Shown here in pieces: positions 62,192 to 64,000 of a DNA stretch of 64,000 nt (the first letter of the stretch is position 1; the number at the start of each line of letters is the position of its first letter). Below the pieces are notes generated by a model, which did no database searches, was not told the origin of the DNA, and saw nothing but the letters and a program-made list of their open reading frames with translations. The position numbers and the translations under genes are program-made. The stretch is from CALAGJ01 sp964293305 (GTDB lineage: Bacteria; Bacteroidota; Bacteroidia; Chitinophagales; Chitinophagaceae), in assembly GCA_964293305.1 (NCBI GenBank), contig CAXYYO010000012.1:18590-82589 (forward strand), in the 5' to 3' direction.

Positions 62192-62225
62192 AAAGAGAGG
62201 CTACTATTCCTAGCAGCCTCTCTTT
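62192..62225 (-). terminator. Terminator of the exbD-exbD-tonB operon
   Basis: Stem AAAGAGAGGCTACT (62192-62205) with AGCAGCCTCTCTTT (62212-62225), one internal mismatch and 6-base loop, followed on the minus strand by a T-rich stretch. It lies 22 bases after the tonB stop. Confidence 0.8.
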
Positions 62226-62246
62226 AAAATGAAAAACAATTTATTC

Positions 62247-63074
62247 TTATTCTTCTGTTACAATAAATGTAATATTCTGTTTTTGCCGATAAATTACATT
62301 TCTACCGTTTTGTATTGCTGGGGTCCATTTACCACTTTTTTTAATGGCCCTTATTGCTTCACTTACAGTACCGTAACCGGGATCGTTTAAAGGTTCAATT
62401 TCGGTTACATTACCATCTTTATCTACTTTAAAAGATACAGAAACAGTATAGGTACCCGGAGGTGCACCAGCATCTACAGGTGCATTGTTGTTAAGAGAGC
62501 GCTCTAAGAATTTTCTCCAGTCACCAGGATATTTAGCTTCCACCTGCACACTTTTAAATTCTTTGTCGTAGTCTTCTTCCTCTACTTTGGGAGCTTCTAC
62601 AACTGCTGCACTTTTATCCTCAACGGGGGCATCTACAATATCAGTTTTTTCTCCCTCCTGATTAATTGTACCAATTTTGGTATCCTCCAATTTTTCTATC
62701 TCTTTTATTTCCTCTTCAGGTTTCACTTCCTCATCTTTTACAATTTTTGGAGGCGTAAACTTGGTAATTTCAACCTTTGGAGGTTCTGGTTTAGGTGGAG
62801 GGGGTGGAGGGGGTGGTTCGACCTTTTTATCTTCCTGTTTTATGTCTTTTAATTCTACATCATTTACCAGCATTTCAGTATCATCAGTTTTCTTAACCTT
62901 GCTGGCTGCAAATGCAAGAATGAAAATAGTGGTACATATACCAATCATACCAACCAATGCTCTGGTCATACGTTGGGTATATGTTTTCCGCAAATCATAC
63001 GCACCATATTCCTTATTTCTTCCATCGAAGAGGATATCAAGAATATCTGCCGATTTAATTTTTTCTATATCCAT
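62247..63074 (-). CDS. tonB: Energy transducer TonB
   Basis: A 275-residue protein in which residues about 1-34 are cytoplasmic, with the Bacteroidota signature D-I-L-F-D-G-R-N-K-E-Y-G-A-Y-D-L-R-K. One membrane segment follows (about 38-58), then a proline-rich periplasmic linker (eight consecutive Pro, then K-P-E-P-P) and a Glu/Lys-rich stretch (about 110-165). The C-terminal TonB domain (about 190-275) contains V-S-F-K-V-D-K-D-G-N-V-T and G-K-W-T-P-A-I-Q-N-G. It couples proton motive force to outer-membrane receptors. It is last in the operon with two exbD genes (49-base gap). Confidence 0.95.
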   Translation of the reverse strand: MDIEKIKSADILDILFDGRNKEYGAYDLRKTYTQRMTRALVGMIGICTTIFILAFAASKVKKTDDTEMLVNDVELKDIKQEDKKVEPPPPPPPPKPEPPKVEITKFTPPKIVKDEEVKPEEEIKEIEKLEDTKIGTINQEGEKTDIVDAPVEDKSAAVVEAPKVEEEDYDKEFKSVQVEAKYPGDWRKFLERSLNNNAPVDAGAPPGTYTVSVSFKVDKDGNVTEIEPLNDPGYGTVSEAIRAIKKSGKWTPAIQNGRNVIYRQKQNITFIVTEE

Positions 63075-63123
63075 TGCTATTCTTTATTTGAGTGAGATGC
63101 CAATAGAGGCATTATCCATAATT

Positions 63124-63663
63124 TTATTTTGAACCGCCTGCTCCTTCTGTAATGGTTACTAATTGTTTTTCGACATCAGATATATCTACCATAGCATATT
63201 TTTTTACTACATTGATAGTCATTTCATCTAAAATATCTATTACATTTTTATATTCACATTGATCAGTAGGTTTTATAACGACAACTAGGTTTGAATCTAC
63301 AGCTTGCTTCTTGCGAATGATTACATCCCTTATATCTTTAAAGTTTGAAGATTTAAAGTTTGAAGCATCAGGAGCAAGTTCTCCTTCGTAGTAAAACACG
63401 TTATCTTCTTTACCTAGCATAAGGGTAAGCGCATTGGACTGTTTGATTTTATTCTGATCGTCGGGATTATCTACATCCTTTGGAAGGAATAATTTCATGG
63501 CCGTAGGCTGACTCATGGTAGTGGTAAATATGAAAAAAGTAATTAACAGAAAACCGAGGTCAACCATGGGTGTTAAGTCCACACGGGTGGAAAGTTTCTT
63601 TGCTTTTTTGACGCCGGGACCACCTTTGTGGCCACCGCCCGACGAGGTATCTAATTCAGCCAT
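63124..63663 (-). CDS. exbD: Biopolymer transport protein ExbD
   Basis: A 179-residue ExbD with a Gly-rich cytoplasmic start (A-E-L-D-T-S-S-G-G-G-H-K-G-G), the basic stretch K-K-A-K-K-L-S-T-R-V-D and the membrane segment with the proton-carrying Asp (V-D-L-T-P-M-V-D-L-G-F-L-L-I-T-F-F-I-F), then a periplasmic domain. It works with ExbB and TonB. A second ExbD gene precedes it by 24 bases, as is usual in Bacteroidota, where two ExbD paralogues may form a heteromeric complex. Confidence 0.94.
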   Translation of the reverse strand: MAELDTSSGGGHKGGPGVKKAKKLSTRVDLTPMVDLGFLLITFFIFTTTMSQPTAMKLFLPKDVDNPDDQNKIKQSNALTLMLGKEDNVFYYEGELAPDASNFKSSNFKDIRDVIIRKKQAVDSNLVVVIKPTDQCEYKNVIDILDEMTINVVKKYAMVDISDVEKQLVTITEGAGGSK

Positions 63664-63687
63664 ATCTGAAATAATTTTGTTTTAAAT

Positions 63688-64000
63688 TTATAATTGATCC
63701 TGTGTTTTGCCACTTATATTGGCATTCCATAAATAACTACCTTGAGGCACTGCTTCAGGATTAGTTACCATTTGAAATTTAAACTGCTCGTTCTGTTTTA
63801 AAGCGGCAATTATGTTTTTAAATGCAGGATACTTTGCCACATTATCACCTTTAAGCACAACATTTAATTTTTCACCTTGGTAGGCCACCACAGCTGCTCT
63901 TATCCAATCTACCATTTGGTTATTGGAAGTATCGGTTATGGGAATGCCAGGCATAGACTGCCCATTCATTTTCTCCATTGGTATAGAAGCTACCTGCTTT
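63688..64000 (-). CDS. exbD: Second ExbD paralogue, C-terminal part (5' end outside window)
   Basis: The frame is open through the right edge, so the ATG at 63978 is internal: codons beyond it (K-Q-V-A-S-I-P) continue the protein. The visible part is the periplasmic domain of ExbD (W-I-R-A-A-V-V-A-Y-Q-G-E-K-L-N-V-V-L-K-G-D, Y-P-A-F-K-N-I-I-A-A-L-K-Q-N). The membrane segment lies outside the window. ExbB is expected further upstream, also outside. Confidence 0.85.
   Translation of the reverse strand, partial: KQVASIPMEKMNGQSMPGIPITDTSNNQMVDWIRAAVVAYQGEKLNVVLKGDNVAKYPAFKNIIAALKQNEQFKFQMVTNPEAVPQGSYLWNANISGKTQDQL

Larger units (their letters stand above)
61562..62246. other. Longest intergenic region of the window
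   Basis: 685 AT-rich bases upstream of the receptor gene. The left end is its promoter and the right end the tonB terminator. At 61965-61972 the plus strand has a perfect TAACTTTG -7 element followed at once by ATG and an 11-codon frame ending at TGA. No conserved protein is found, but a small leader peptide or RNA is possible. Confidence 0.45.

Noticed and set aside
62677..63132. 151-codon plus-strand frame rich in Gly and Ser
   Set aside because: It is the complement of the proline-rich linker of tonB; composition is explained by that gene.
1..64000. tRNA, rRNA, CRISPR, insertion sequences or prophage
   Set aside because: No cloverleaf-like GC-rich stretch, regularly spaced direct repeats, transposase or phage protein was seen.

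Overview
The window is chromosomal DNA of a member of the Bacteroidota, most likely of the family Chitinophagaceae. It is AT-rich. It carries family markers such as BshC (bacillithiol), DUF3078, DUF4249, DUF2911, DUF5522, tandem DUF1573, type III glutamine synthetase, an Oar-like TonB-dependent receptor, type IX secretion C-terminal sorting domains and DivIC. Many genes have the Bacteroidota -7 promoter element TAnnTTTG a few bases upstream of the start codon. I see no tRNA, rRNA, CRISPR array, insertion sequence or prophage. Most of the window is housekeeping chromosome with small accessory patches.

Layout. 1-7.8 kb: end of rbfA, a LolC/E-like permease, bshC, trmB overlapping a small Cys-rich gene, a DUF3078 outer-membrane protein, an acyltransferase, a polyprenol-phosphate glycosyltransferase and a small alpha/beta protein. 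7.8-11.5 kb: dnaE. 11.7-16.15 kb: a three-gene operon (secreted zinc-knuckle-like protein, FtsX/MacB-type permease, lipoprotein with exact 34-residue repeats) behind a sigma-54-like promoter and a perfect 16-bp palindrome. 16.3-22.2 kb: a fused beta-oxidation enzyme, nth, a small protein, DivIC, a hotdog thioesterase and a DUF2911-TPR protein. 22.4-26.7 kb: a secreted metalloprotease gene broken by one in-frame amber codon, then an orphan DUF4249 lipoprotein gene. 26.8-36.9 kb: rlmH with a hybrid histidine kinase, a CBS protein with dipeptide epimerase, L-serine dehydratase, a subtilase, a membrane protein with a SprT-like protein, a YkgJ-like protein and xerD. 37.3-45.6 kb: a secreted T9SS protein, formimidoylglutamase, a lipoprotein, a periplasmic-binding-fold protein with guaA, and two DUF1573 proteins. 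45.8-51.8 kb: pckA, nadE and glutamine synthetase III. 52.1-58 kb: a glycosyltransferase with a polytopic membrane protein, then a GH13 enzyme with an MFS sugar transporter. 58.3-64 kb: an Oar-like TonB-dependent receptor, then tonB-exbD-exbD running off the right edge.

How the genes work together. The clearest functional units are the TonB-ExbD energy module beside a TonB-dependent receptor, the MFS plus GH13 alpha-glucan unit, CBS plus epimerase, and the permease operon. That operon is the best candidate for an under-described system: it has its own apparent sigma-54 control and encodes a membrane permease with two exported partners of unknown function. Several start codons were moved from the longest open frame using promoter position, signal peptides or neighbouring stops. 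Three to four genes appear to start with TTG, GTG or possibly CTG.
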